Source: Sphingomonas koreensis | GTDB taxonomy: Bacteria; Pseudomonadota; Alphaproteobacteria; Sphingomonadales; Sphingomonadaceae | Reading direction: 5' to 3' | Assembly: GCA_006438735.1 (NCBI GenBank) | Contig: RCZF01000001.1 | Location: 1,302,001 to 1,366,000, forward strand | Length of the DNA: 64,000 bases | Shown: piece by piece, positions 43,710 through 53,475 of the stretch | How positions within the stretch are numbered: position 1 is the first letter of the stretch | Layout of the letters: each line of letters opens with the position of its first letter | The notes under the pieces: generated by a model | What the model was told of the DNA's origin: nothing | Database searches by the model: none | The model's input: the letters and a program-made list of their open reading frames with translations, nothing else | Position numbers and translations under genes: made by a program

Positions 43710-46063
43710 AGCGTCACCCCCGCTTCGACCAGGAAGGTGCGCTGAGGATAAGGGTGATAGACCCAGGCGCGATCGTTGGTCAGGTTGTTGACCCCGGCCG
43801 ACAGGCGAAAGCGGTCGGTCACGTCGTAATTGGCGCGCAGATCGAGCGCGAACAGCTCCGAGGTATAGCCATAGTCGTCGCCCCGCTGCAGCCCATCGAG
43901 ATCGGTGTTCGGCCGGCTGGCATAGCGCACGCCGACCACCGCCTGCAGCTTCAGCGTGACATGATAGCGCAGATTGCCGTTCAGCCGCCAATGCGGGATA
44001 CGCGGAAATTGCACGCCCTCCGACGCCGGATCGGAATCGTTTCTGACGGTTATCGCGTCGATCCATGCGGCGTTGGCGTCGATGTCGAGCCCGGCGACCG
44101 GCCAGTCGTGCGTTTCGCCGATCAGCTCGGCGCCATATTGGCGGGTGACGTCGATATTCTTGTAGCTCGAGGTCGAAACGTTGTTCTGGTTGAAGCCGAT
44201 GAACTGGAAGATCGTGTCGCGGACGCGCTGGTAGAACACGCTGCCGGTCAATGTGATCGGGCCGAAGCCGTGCCGCACGAGCAGATTGGCGTCGCGGCTT
44301 TTCTCGGGCTTCAGATCGGGATCGCGGCTGTTTTCGTTGAACGTTCCGTCGCCGTTGAGCGCCCCCTGGAACAGTTCGCCGACGGTCGGAAAACGCGTCG
44401 CCATCGCCAGGCTCAGTTCGGTCACCCAATCACCGGCAAAGACATGGCGCAACGCAACTTTCGGGCTCCACGCGTCGGCGGTGCGACTGGCGTAGTCTTG
44501 TGTCGTCAACGCGCCGGGCGCGCTGGCGGCGATCAGCCCGCCGTCATAAGCATGCCAGCGATCGTAGCGCAGCCCCAGCGTCAGCCGCGTCGCGGGATCG
44601 AGCGCGATGGCATCCTCGGCGAACGCGCCGATCGTGTTGGTGCGCCCGAACGTCCGCGTGGTCAGCGCGGCGTCGGAGGCTTCGCGCCAGTGGCTGGTGG
44701 TGAACACGCTCTGATCGGTCTCGTAGAGACTGGCGTTGGCGCCGATCGCGATGCTGTGCGCGCCGAACGTCCGCGTCGCCAGCAGGTCGCCGGTGTACCA
44801 GCCGGTCGGGCCCTGCTGCGTCAATTGGCCCGCACCATCATCGCGACCGGCGGCCTCGCCGTTGGACTGGCGGTTGTCCTGCCGATCGAAGCGCAGCGTC
44901 GACAGGTTAAGCCGCACGTCGAACCCGGCGGCTGGCGCCTCGATCTTGCCGCCCGCCAGCCATTCGTTCTTGTCGGCGATGCTCCAGCGGAAATTGGTGG
45001 CGGGATTGAGCGTATAGCTGTGTCCGTCTAAGCTGACGACGCCGGTCGCGTCGCCATAGAAGGGCTGGCCGTCAGGCCCGGTCAGGTAAGTCTTGGGATC
45101 GAGATTGCGCTCCTCGTTCCACCAATAAGCAAACAACAGTTCGCCGTGGACCTCGCCCAAATCGTAGCGCAACTCGCCGCGCGCCTGGTCCTGACGCAGC
45201 TGGGTGAGCGAATAATCGCCAGCGACCGGCGGCACGAAAGTGGTGCCGCTCGCCGGGATCAGATGCGGATCGACATAGGCGCCGGTCACCGGCGTGCCGG
45301 CGGCGGGATTGTCGTAGTTGGCAGCCGAATAGCCGAACAGATAATATTGCTGCGGCTGCCCCTGGTTGACGAGGCGGCGAGCCGAAACGCGGAGCCCCCA
45401 CGGGCTGTTCTTGGGCTTGATCGACACCCCGCCCTCGGCCGAATAGCCCCACAGATCGTCGTGCGTGGTGAATTGATCGAACGGCTGATAGAAGTTCTGC
45501 AGATTGACGAAAGCCTCGGTTTTGGTCGGTGCGCGCGTGGTGATGTTGACGATCCCGCCCATCGAATTGCCCGGATAGCGCGCTGAATAAGGGCCGTAGA
45601 CAATATCGAATTGCTGGACCTCGTTGGGCCCGACGATCCCCCAGGCGGGCGGATAGCTGAACGAATTGCCGAGGAAGTTCGAAATCACGAACCCGTCGAC
45701 CATCACCAGCGACCGCGCGCTCTGCGTCGAATGCGTGCCGCGAAAGCCCGGCACCGCATTGTTGTCGCCGATATAGCGCGTGCGCACGAAGAAATCGGGC
45801 GCGTATTTGATCAAATCCTCGGTGTTGAAGGCGTTGACCCCGGCGAATTGCTGGTCGCCGAGGCTGACCGACAGCCCGCGCGGCTCGATCGAGATCGGCG
45901 CATCGCGCTGCCCGACGACGAGGATGTCGGCGTCGGCATCGGGAAGGTGCGGATCGACGGCAACGCCGGCACTCGTGGTCTGGCCTGTCGCAAAGGCCGG
46001 GGGGGCCATGGCGATGCATGGCAATAAGGACGCGCCGAACAGCGCACCGGAAATACGAGTCAT
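43706..46063 (-). CDS. TonB-dependent outer-membrane receptor, probably for metal (copper or iron chelate)
   Basis: The 785-residue protein has a signal peptide (to about A25), a TonB-box-like ADILVVGQRD near residue 45, a plug domain (~60-165, with PGFRGTHSTQSARSLVMVDG and GPYSARYPGNSMGGIVNITT), and a 22-strand barrel ending in FLVEAGVTL with aromatic strands. It sits between a His/Met-rich DUF2946 protein and a PepSY protein on the same strand, which points to a metal ligand. The energiser is presumably the TonB system at 21439-23980. Confidence 0.92.
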   Translation of the reverse strand: MTRISGALFGASLLPCIAMAPPAFATGQTTSAGVAVDPHLPDADADILVVGQRDAPISIEPRGLSVSLGDQQFAGVNAFNTEDLIKYAPDFFVRTRYIGDNNAVPGFRGTHSTQSARSLVMVDGFVISNFLGNSFSYPPAWGIVGPNEVQQFDIVYGPYSARYPGNSMGGIVNITTRAPTKTEAFVNLQNFYQPFDQFTTHDDLWGYSAEGGVSIKPKNSPWGLRVSARRLVNQGQPQQYYLFGYSAANYDNPAAGTPVTGAYVDPHLIPASGTTFVPPVAGDYSLTQLRQDQARGELRYDLGEVHGELLFAYWWNEERNLDPKTYLTGPDGQPFYGDATGVVSLDGHSYTLNPATNFRWSIADKNEWLAGGKIEAPAAGFDVRLNLSTLRFDRQDNRQSNGEAAGRDDGAGQLTQQGPTGWYTGDLLATRTFGAHSIAIGANASLYETDQSVFTTSHWREASDAALTTRTFGRTNTIGAFAEDAIALDPATRLTLGLRYDRWHAYDGGLIAASAPGALTTQDYASRTADAWSPKVALRHVFAGDWVTELSLAMATRFPTVGELFQGALNGDGTFNENSRDPDLKPEKSRDANLLVRHGFGPITLTGSVFYQRVRDTIFQFIGFNQNNVSTSSYKNIDVTRQYGAELIGETHDWPVAGLDIDANAAWIDAITVRNDSDPASEGVQFPRIPHWRLNGNLRYHVTLKLQAVVGVRYASRPNTDLDGLQRGDDYGYTSELFALDLRANYDVTDRFRLSAGVNNLTNDRAWVYHPYPQRTFLVEAGVTL

Positions 46064-46120
46064 GGAAATAGCCCTTATCCGAATGCAACTCTGCCGCCCT
46101 GCGAACAGGCGACGTGGCGT

Positions 46121-46531
46121 TCAGATGAGGCTTGGCGGTCCCGTAGCGGGCGGCGGCGGTGCGGCCAACCCGTGGCCGACGCCGACCGTAAAGCGCGGGA
46201 GACGCGCGGGAGTGTTGGCCGCGACAAGCGGCAGATCGAGCGTCGGCACCGTCGGCTCGGCGAGCGCCAGCGCGGCGCCGGCGAATGGGCAAGTGTGATC
46301 GCCGTCATCGTGCTTATTATCGGCGGGTGTTGAATGGCCGGTCATGCCCGACATCGCCATCGCATGATCGGGCGCGTCGAGCGCGCCCATGCCGGTGCAA
46401 ATCGTCAGCCGCGATCCTTGGGCATCGCTGACCGGCATCCACCCCGCCGGCACCGCCAACCGCACCAACAGCGCGAGCGCCAGCACCGCCAGCATAACGG
46501 CGCGCGGCGTCTCCCGCATCGAACGAAACAT
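46121..46531 (-). CDS. DUF2946-family protein with His/Met-rich segment
   Basis: The ~136-residue protein has one N-terminal membrane span (VMLAVLALALLVRLAVPAGW). A metal-ligand-rich middle follows (DHAMAMSGMTGHS, NKHDDGDHTCPF), with cysteines in LTICTGM and HTCPFAGAALAL. DUF2946 genes commonly accompany copper-linked TonB receptors. The start is uncertain: ATG 46531, ATG 46519, or further upstream to 46588. It is first in an operon with the receptor and PepSY genes. Confidence 0.82.
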   Translation of the reverse strand: MFRSMRETPRAVMLAVLALALLVRLAVPAGWMPVSDAQGSRLTICTGMGALDAPDHAMAMSGMTGHSTPADNKHDDGDHTCPFAGAALALAEPTVPTLDLPLVAANTPARLPRFTVGVGHGLAAPPPPATGPPSLI

Positions 46532-46990
46532 GGGCAACACGGGGCGGCTTTGGCGTGAATGGCGCGCGGACGCAATGCGCGGCATCATGAGGAACGGTCT
46601 AAAAACGCGGTCACGTCCCGACGACTAACGAAACAGGCAAATTCCGGACCGATCCGCATGACCGAGCCGTTGTCGATTTTGCCGATCGATTCCGGCTGCG
46701 GAAGGTCGGTTAAGAACGAACAAATTGGGGAGGCAATCATGCGCCGACGGGGCTCGAGATAGGCAAAAACAGCATCGGCTGATGCCCTAACGAGAGCACC
46801 GCGCGTCAGCGACAACGAAGCGCGTCTTCGGCGGTGGTCGCGATCTCAAATCGGGCGCATCGCTGGCCGTCGATCGCCGCGCGGCTTGGCCTGTCGAGAG
46901 AGAGCGCCAATCACGACTCCATCGGTCGCTTTGCCCGGAACAATCGGTTAACCCCATTTCGCTAGAGCATCGGCTTCAAAAAAGGTCTTG
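46532..46990. other. 459-base gap without a supported gene (divergent promoter region)
   Basis: The region lies between the divergent DUF2946 and diguanylate-cyclase genes. A 76-codon minus-strand frame (46585-46815) and a 67-codon plus-strand frame are open but match no family I know. A GGTTAACC palindrome (46946-46953) lies about 40 bases before the cyclase start and could be a regulator site. Otherwise I see nothing defined. Confidence 0.6.
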
Positions 46991-48757
46991 ATGTCGTTCG
47001 CGAGCCGCCCTTCTTCCCTGTCGCGCCCAATCGTCATCGGCGCGGCCTATGGTGTCGCGGCAAGCACAACGATCTTGCTGACCCGATTCGACGGCGGCGT
47101 CGCGCATTTGTGGGTGGCGACCGCGCTGTTGCTAGCCGAGCTCGCGTTCATCCCGCGCGATCGCTGGCGCCCGACGCTGGTTTCCTGCGCGACGGCGAGT
47201 TTCATCGCAACCGCCATATTCGGTTTCGGTCTCGCCGCGGCGCTGCCACTCGCCGTCATCAACATATCCGAAGCATTTATCGGCGCGCTGTTGCTCCGCT
47301 GGATCACCACCAAGAACGGCTATCTCGAATCGATCGCCAGCGTTGCGGTATTCGCGCTGGCGGCTGGGGCGGTCGGGCCGGCGCTCTCGGGCGTCGCCGG
47401 CGCTGCGGTCGCCACCTGGATGACGGGGATCGGCTTTTGGCAAAACTGGATTGGCTGGGTGGTTGGACACGGCCTTGGCACGCTCACCTTCGCCCCGATC
47501 TGTGCGATGATCCTGCGTGACGAGCTCGAAGAATGGATCTACCGCGCGACCGTCCGAATGAAGCTGGAAGCGATCATGCTGATGCTGGCGATGATCAGCA
47601 TTTGCTGGCTCGTATTCGCGCAGACGACGATGCCGCTGCTGTTCGTCCCGATGCTGCCGATGATGGTCATCACCTTCCGCATGGGTCGCCCCGGGGCCGC
47701 TGCTGCGATCGTCCTGTTGACGGTGGTCGGCGGCATCATGACGGCGCGCGGGCTCGGCCCGATCAACCTGATCCCCGGCAGCGCCGGCATGCGCAGCGAA
47801 TTCTTCCAGTTCTATCTCGCCGTCACCGTGCTGATCGTGTTGCCGATTGCCGCCGAGCTCAATCATCGCAAACTGATTTTCCGTCAGCTTCAGGAAAGCG
47901 AGGCGCGCTACAAGTTGATTACCGATACCGCCACCGATATGCTGCTGACCTTCGATCTTGACGGCACGATCCGTTATGCCTCGCCCTCGACGCAAGAGAT
48001 CGCCGGCTATTCGCCTTCGCTGATGATCGGCAAAAAGGGGCGCGCGTTCATCGATCCGCGCGATCACGATATCGTCATCAACGCGCATCGCCAGGCGCTG
48101 GCGGAAGTCGGGGTGACGCATAGCGTGGTCTATCGTGCGCCGACCGAGGGTAATGGAACGCGTTGGTTCGAAGCGCAAACCCGCGGCATCGCCGATGAAT
48201 CCGGACGGCCGACCGGCGTCGTCTGCGCGATCCGCGACATTTCCGATCGCAAGCTGCTCGAGCAGCATTTGTCGCACGCTGCCAGCACCGATCCGCTCAC
48301 CGGGGTCGCCAACCGCCGCTTGTTCGACTTGCGGCTTGAGGCGGATCTCGCCGGCACACACGGCTGCGTCGCGATCTTCGACCTCGATCATTTCAAGCGC
48401 GTCAACGATCTCTACGGGCACGAAACCGGCGACCGCGTGCTCAAGGCCTTTGCCGACGAAGCGACGCGGATCATGCCCGCCGACTATCTGATCGCCCGGC
48501 TCGGCGGCGAGGAATTCGGCGTCATCTTCGCCGGCGCCGATTCCGAAGAAGCGGCCAAATGGTCCAATCGGCTGCGTCAGGCCACCGCCGGCCTGTGCAT
48601 CGAAACGGTGATCGGCAGCGCTGTGGATGTCACCGTCAGCGTCGGCATTTCCGAATTCGTGGCGGGATCGGAGCGCGCCGATATACTCCGCGCCGCCGAT
48701 CACGCGCTTTACAGCGCGAAGGCGGCCGGCCGCGATCGGCTGCGCATCGCGGCGTAA
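46991..48757 (+). CDS. MASE1-PAS-GGDEF diguanylate cyclase
   Basis: The 588-residue inner-membrane protein has about eight hydrophobic spans in a MASE1-type sensor domain (1-~295; GGVAHLWVATALLLAELAFI). A PAS domain follows (~305-425; YKLITDTATDMLLTFDLDGT), then a GGDEF domain whose active site is GGEEF at 505-509. Intact GGEEF predicts c-di-GMP synthesis. I see no RxxD inhibitory site five residues before it, so product feedback may be absent. The start is ATG 46991 with AAAGG upstream. Confidence 0.92.
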   Translation: MSFASRPSSLSRPIVIGAAYGVAASTTILLTRFDGGVAHLWVATALLLAELAFIPRDRWRPTLVSCATASFIATAIFGFGLAAALPLAVINISEAFIGALLLRWITTKNGYLESIASVAVFALAAGAVGPALSGVAGAAVATWMTGIGFWQNWIGWVVGHGLGTLTFAPICAMILRDELEEWIYRATVRMKLEAIMLMLAMISICWLVFAQTTMPLLFVPMLPMMVITFRMGRPGAAAAIVLLTVVGGIMTARGLGPINLIPGSAGMRSEFFQFYLAVTVLIVLPIAAELNHRKLIFRQLQESEARYKLITDTATDMLLTFDLDGTIRYASPSTQEIAGYSPSLMIGKKGRAFIDPRDHDIVINAHRQALAEVGVTHSVVYRAPTEGNGTRWFEAQTRGIADESGRPTGVVCAIRDISDRKLLEQHLSHAASTDPLTGVANRRLFDLRLEADLAGTHGCVAIFDLDHFKRVNDLYGHETGDRVLKAFADEATRIMPADYLIARLGGEEFGVIFAGADSEEAAKWSNRLRQATAGLCIETVIGSAVDVTVSVGISEFVAGSERADILRAADHALYSAKAAGRDRLRIAA

Positions 48758-48799
48758 CGCGCGGTAGGATTCACCATCGCCGGCGGCTACGCTGGCGCG

Positions 48800-49552
48800 A
48801 TGTCAGACGCCATTCCCGCCGCCACCGTCATTGTCTTTCGCGAACGCGACGGCGCGCCGCCCGAATTGCTGATGGTCGAGCGCGCCCAGGCCATGGTGTT
48901 CGCCGCCGGCGCCTTGGTGTTTCCCGGCGGCCGGATCGATCCCGGGGATCATGCTCTCGTGGGGCAACTCGCAGGAAGCACTGTAGAAGACGCGCCGGCA
49001 CGGATCGCCGCCATCCGCGAGACGATCGAGGAGACCGGCATCGCCATCGGTATCGCAGAGCGTATTACCGACGCGGACCTCGCCGATCTTCGCGCCGGGC
49101 TGCACGGCGGCGCACCGTTCGCCGATCTGCTCGCCGACCAGGGGCTGACGCTCGATCTGGAGGCGCTAACGCCGTTCGCCCGCTGGCGGCCGGCGCACAA
49201 ACATATGCGCATCTTCGACACGCATTTCTATCTCAGCCGGCTGCCCGCCGGTGCCCCCGATCCGGTCGTGGACGCGACTGAAAACGTGCGCGTTTTCTGG
49301 GCCGGGGCACAAGAGGTTATCGACGAGGCCGATGCCGGCCGCGCAACGATCATCTTCCCGACGCGGCGCAATCTCGAACGGCTGGCGCAGTTCGCCTCGT
49401 TCGACGAGGCGGTTGCGGACGCACGCGCTCATCCGATCCGCCCAGTCACCCCCTGGATCGCCGACCGAGACGGCGCGCCGTACCTCTGCATCGACGACGA
49501 CCTCGGCTATCCAGTGACGTCCGAACCGCTCACCGACAGCGTGCGGGGGTGA
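48800..49552 (+). CDS. NUDIX hydrolase, NUDT19/CoA-diphosphatase-like
   Basis: The 250-residue protein begins AATVIVFRERDGAPPELLMV, with the region FAAGALVFPGGRIDPGDHAL and a split NUDIX box in which the glutamates are in AAIRETIEETGIAIG after a ~30-residue insertion. Such an insertion is usual for the NUDT19/RP2p subgroup, proposed to act on CoA or its esters. It is a second, distinct NUDIX enzyme beside the one at 27366. It follows the cyclase gene by 42 bases. Confidence 0.87.
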   Translation: MSDAIPAATVIVFRERDGAPPELLMVERAQAMVFAAGALVFPGGRIDPGDHALVGQLAGSTVEDAPARIAAIRETIEETGIAIGIAERITDADLADLRAGLHGGAPFADLLADQGLTLDLEALTPFARWRPAHKHMRIFDTHFYLSRLPAGAPDPVVDATENVRVFWAGAQEVIDEADAGRATIIFPTRRNLERLAQFASFDEAVADARAHPIRPVTPWIADRDGAPYLCIDDDLGYPVTSEPLTDSVRG

Positions 49553-49590
49553 TGCCTCACCACATACTGGGTGAGAATGCCCGATGCCGC

Positions 49591-50175
49591 TCAGTTCGGC
49601 GCGATCTCGATCGTGTCGGATAGCGTGTAGGTGCCCGTCACCGGCTTGCCGCCTTTGGTCAGGGGGGCGGTCAGTTGGCGGCCGTTGGGGAATGCCTGGC
49701 ATGGGTTGGCGTCGGGTCGCGCCTTCTTCACCGCCGTGCAGCCCGTCACCTTGCCGTCGGCGGCGAGCGCAACGCGCACCGCCACGACCGGCACGCGCAC
49801 CGCGCCTTTACTCAGGTCGATCGGCTTGTCATTGGCCGGGCCGAGCCGCCAATTGCTCGTCGAGGCAAAGCTGCCGGCGACTTCCCTGCCGCTGGCGTCG
49901 CGCGCGGGCTGGAAGCGGGCGTTGGCGGTGACGGCCGCACAGGTCGCCTGATCAAGGCTCGGGGCGCCGCTGCTTGCGGTGATGCGGCATGCCGTCACCC
50001 GCCCGGCCTTGTCTACCGCAAGGCTGAAACCGACCTGGCCTTGCTGGTGCTTCGCCTTGGCGTCCGCCGGATAGGGTGTGCCTTGCATCCACGCCTGCGG
50101 ATTGATCGGCTTGGGCGCTGTCGCCGTTGCGGCCTGAGCGGCGAAAAGAAGGGCGGACAAGGAAATGATACTCAA
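49591..50175 (-). CDS. Periplasmic TonB C-terminal-domain protein, two tandem modules
   Basis: The 194-residue protein has a signal peptide (SIISLSALLFAAQAATATA) but no proline spacer or cytoplasmic anchor. Two related modules follow: GFSLAVDKAGRVTACRITAS with ARFQPARDASGREV (~47-110), and VRVALAADGKVTGCTAVKKA with QLTAPLTKGGKPV (~128-190). Each carries two cysteines. The start is TTG 50175, supported by GGAG seven bases upstream; no ATG fits. It cannot transduce energy alone, so it may be a modulator or unrelated. Confidence 0.82.
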   Translation of the reverse strand: MSIISLSALLFAAQAATATAPKPINPQAWMQGTPYPADAKAKHQQGQVGFSLAVDKAGRVTACRITASSGAPSLDQATCAAVTANARFQPARDASGREVAGSFASTSNWRLGPANDKPIDLSKGAVRVPVVAVRVALAADGKVTGCTAVKKARPDANPCQAFPNGRQLTAPLTKGGKPVTGTYTLSDTIEIAPN

Positions 50176-50241
50176 CGCATTTCTCCGACGAGGGAAAAGC
50201 CCCGCCGGAGGTGATGCCGCGTCAGCGGGATGCGCGCAACG

Positions 50242-50793
50242 TCAATTCGGCAATGCCGCGGTATCGACCTTTTCCACCCAATGCGGAAAGAACGCCGGTT
50301 GCCGGTTCGACCAGCCCGACGCCGTCGCCGCCGCCTCACTGATCGACTGCAGCAGCTTGCGCCGCAATTCGGGATGAAGATGCGGCAGCGCCGCCGCCGC
50401 GCAGAATGCCGCCGGCAGCCACGGCCGCACTTCGGCGCCGATCAGCCGCTCGTACAGAAAGCGATACGCCGAAAACGTCGTCAGCCGCCCCTGCCCGAGA
50501 TCGAATGCGCTGACGGTGATCAGCGGCGTCATGAAGGGTTCCACCGAATCGAGCCCGCTGTCATCCGGCACGATCGCGCGCAAGTCGGACAGACGATCGT
50601 ATAGCCGGGCTTGCGCGCGAATACTCGCCGCCTCGACGACGTCACGCGACCAGAGCGCCATCGCATCGTCCCGATCGAGGCCGATATCGAGCGAACGTCG
50701 CACGTAACGCTGCGTCGCCGCACTGAACCCGGCAAACTCTTTCATCTCCGCCAGGGTCATCGCGCCCTGCGCCTGCTTGATCCGAGAACCCAT
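50242..50793 (-). CDS. Hypothetical protein
   Basis: The 183-residue, mostly helical soluble protein has no signal peptide or membrane span. LDIGLDRDDAMALWSRDVVE and LPHLHPELRRKLLQSISEAA are its most structured parts. I recognise no family. The ATG at 50793 lies downstream of an AT-rich gap with the pair TTAA-N8-TTAA (50859-50874), close to but not matching the CtrA consensus spacing of seven. Confidence 0.7.
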   Translation of the reverse strand: MGSRIKQAQGAMTLAEMKEFAGFSAATQRYVRRSLDIGLDRDDAMALWSRDVVEAASIRAQARLYDRLSDLRAIVPDDSGLDSVEPFMTPLITVSAFDLGQGRLTTFSAYRFLYERLIGAEVRPWLPAAFCAAAALPHLHPELRRKLLQSISEAAATASGWSNRQPAFFPHWVEKVDTAALPN

Positions 50794-50999
50794 GTCGTCA
50801 CCCCGCCCATGTGCGTCGAACAGTGTCGTTCAACTGTGCCGAACATGCGCCAAGATGGTTAACACGAGCCTTAACGCAGCGTTCGTCCGGCATTCACCAA
50901 GGAATCACGGATGCTGCTGCGTTGCAACAAAGCTTGCGACGAACCGAGTCATTCCGCACCGAAATGATCGCCAAGTGCGACAGTTCGGCAACAATGAGA

Positions 51000-51308
51000 T
51001 CAATCCTTGCTGGAATTCCGCTCCCGCTCGGCATCTTCGTCATAGCCAGACGAGGGCGCGGGCTCAGTGTTGTGCACCGGCTGCGTGCTAGCCGGCGGAT
51101 CGGAAGCGTCCATGGACTCGTCCAGCGCCGCATCGAGCCGCGCGTCCTTGTTTTCGGGATCGCGTTCGAGGCGCTGGGCGATCGATTCATCCTGCCCGGC
51201 ACTCTGGCGCGGATCGCGGCCATCGCCGCAATCGGCTTGGGGATCGGGCGGTGTCACCGCCAGGCTGTCGAGCGCCTTGGGGTCGATCGTCTTGTCGCTA
51301 TGGTCCAC
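51000..51308 (-). CDS. Small acidic hydrophilic protein
   Basis: The 102-residue frame starts at GTG 51308 with AAGGAGA eight bases upstream. Composition is very rich in Asp, Glu, Pro and Ser (DSLAVTPPDPQADCGDGRDP; AQRLERDPENKDARLDAALD), with no hydrophobic core, so it is probably disordered. It follows the transglutaminase-like gene by 50 bases on the same strand. The family is unknown. Confidence 0.6.
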   Translation of the reverse strand: MDHSDKTIDPKALDSLAVTPPDPQADCGDGRDPRQSAGQDESIAQRLERDPENKDARLDAALDESMDASDPPASTQPVHNTEPAPSSGYDEDAERERNSSKD

Positions 51309-51358
51309 GAGAAGTCTCCTTCGCCGCACAGAACGAGCAGGAACGCCGCGCGTTCCTC

Positions 51359-52135
51359 TCAAACCCGCCGAACCGAGACGCGTTGCGCGATCATCTGCGC
51401 ATCGCCGAATACGGTCATGAACGCGATGTCGGTCGCGTCGCGGCCGACGACGACGCGCGCCAGATCGCCCGGCGCGGCCATGCCGGTAGCGTCGATCAAC
51501 TGCCACGCGCCGCCGAGCCAGAGTTCGCACACGGCATGAAAGTCGGGTGGATCGACGCCCGGCGCATAGGCCGAGACACACCGCGCCGGAATGCCGCCCG
51601 CGCGCGCCAGCGTCGCCAGCAGATGCGCGTAATCGCGGCACACGCCGCGCCGCTCGGCGAAGGTCATCAGCGCGGTGGTGACGCCCGATGTCGCGCCGGC
51701 GGCGTAGGTAAGATTAGCCTGCACCCAATCGGCCAGCGCCCGGGCCAGCGCGCCGCCGGTGAGACCGGGAAATTCGCCGCGGACGAAATGATCGAAGCGA
51801 TCGGCCTCGCAATAACGGCTCGGCAGCAGATAGCCGACGACGTGTCCCGGTAGGTCGCGGACCGCCGTGGCCGGCAGTTGGTCGATCACGACCGTGGGCC
51901 GCTTGATCGTCACTTCGGCCTGGTAGAAAGCGCGGAAAGCGCCTGCGCCCAGCGTCCAGCAGCGCTGGCCGATGCCGTCCTCGCCCGGCACCGCGCGCAA
52001 GGCTTCTGGTGCCTCGACGATCAGACGCTGATGATCGAGCCGCTGGTCGGGCATCGCCGCCACCTCTATCTGCAGCAGCACGTCGCACGGCTCGGCGATC
52101 GCATAATCGAGCGTCGCTTCGATCGCGAGGCGCAT
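51359..52135 (-). CDS. Transglutaminase-like cysteine protease family protein
   Basis: The 258-residue protein has the transglutaminase-core triad: cysteine in RRGVCRDYAHLLATLARAGG, histidine in DFHAVCELWLGG and aspartate in WQLIDATG. An N-terminal beta domain (1-~125) precedes it, as in bacterial members that act as peptidases or amide-modifying enzymes. The substrate is unknown. No signal peptide is visible. It is convergent toward nothing; the small acidic protein follows on the same strand. Confidence 0.88.
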   Translation of the reverse strand: MRLAIEATLDYAIAEPCDVLLQIEVAAMPDQRLDHQRLIVEAPEALRAVPGEDGIGQRCWTLGAGAFRAFYQAEVTIKRPTVVIDQLPATAVRDLPGHVVGYLLPSRYCEADRFDHFVRGEFPGLTGGALARALADWVQANLTYAAGATSGVTTALMTFAERRGVCRDYAHLLATLARAGGIPARCVSAYAPGVDPPDFHAVCELWLGGAWQLIDATGMAAPGDLARVVVGRDATDIAFMTVFGDAQMIAQRVSVRRV

Positions 52136-52162
52136 GGGCCGTCTCCGAAAAGGTCGCCGGTC

Positions 52163-52196
52163 AATAAAAAGGCCCGGCGAGTTTCCCCGCCGGGCC
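52163..52196 (-). terminator. Rho-independent terminator of the BI-1 gene
   Basis: On the minus strand GGCCCGGCG and CGCCGGGCC (plus-strand arms 52171-52179 and 52188-52196) form a perfect 9-bp stem with an 8-base loop, followed by TTTTTATT. It lies 24 bases after the BI-1 stop. Confidence 0.88.
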
Positions 52197-52219
52197 CGAA
52201 ATCGGTTCGTCAGCGCCGC

Positions 52220-52966
<747 letters not shown>

Positions 52967-53157
52967 TACGAAATAACTCCTTTTCCCGGCATCGCGCCGG
53001 ATAATTGGAATATCGCCCCGCAGCCGCGATTTTTCAAGCAAAACCGGAACGGGCGACGGCATCGCGCTTGATCGTCGGCACGTTGGACGGCCGGCGCCGT
53101 GACGCCGCTTCGGCTATAGATTGCCCCGCAGCTTGGCGAACGGCTATCCTATCGGGC

Positions 53158-53475
53158 ATGCACCGCCTGTTCGTCGCGCTTCGGCCGCCCGCCGCCATTC
53201 GGACCCTGCTGCACGCTATCATCGGCGGCGTGCCGCACGCGCGCTGGCAGGACGACGACCAGCTCCATCTGACGCTGCGCTTCATCGGCGACGTGGCCGG
53301 CGCGCTTGGTGAGGATTTCGCCGCCACGCTCGGCCATGCCGGCGGCGGCGCGATCAAGGCCAGGCTGAACGGCGTCGGCCGGTTCGACAAGCACGGCCGG
53401 ACCGACGCCATCTGGGCGATAGTATATCCGGCCGGAAACTATCCTGAGGCGGCGTTGCGCCTGCTGGACACATAG
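53158..53475 (+). pseudogene. thpR: Truncated 2'-5' RNA ligase / cyclic phosphodiesterase (thpR 5' half)
   Basis: A full ThpR is about 180 residues with two HxTx motifs. Here only the first is present (H37-L-T39-L in DDQLHLTLRFIGD). After about residue 88 (RTDAIWA) the sequence changes to YPAGNYPEAALRLLDT, which reads like a TPR protein, and stops at 53475. The missing half contains the second catalytic HxTx, so the product should be inactive. It looks like a deletion or insertion that joined thpR to a decayed TPR gene. Confidence 0.72.

Noticed and set aside
46585..46815. 76-codon minus-strand frame between DUF2946 and the diguanylate cyclase
   Set aside because: No family resemblance, no clear ribosome-binding site, and a mirrored plus-strand frame of similar length; treated as non-coding.
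50859..50874. Possible CtrA site TTAA-N8-TTAA upstream of the gene at 50242
   Set aside because: The consensus spacing is seven; eight bases and a single occurrence are too weak to call.
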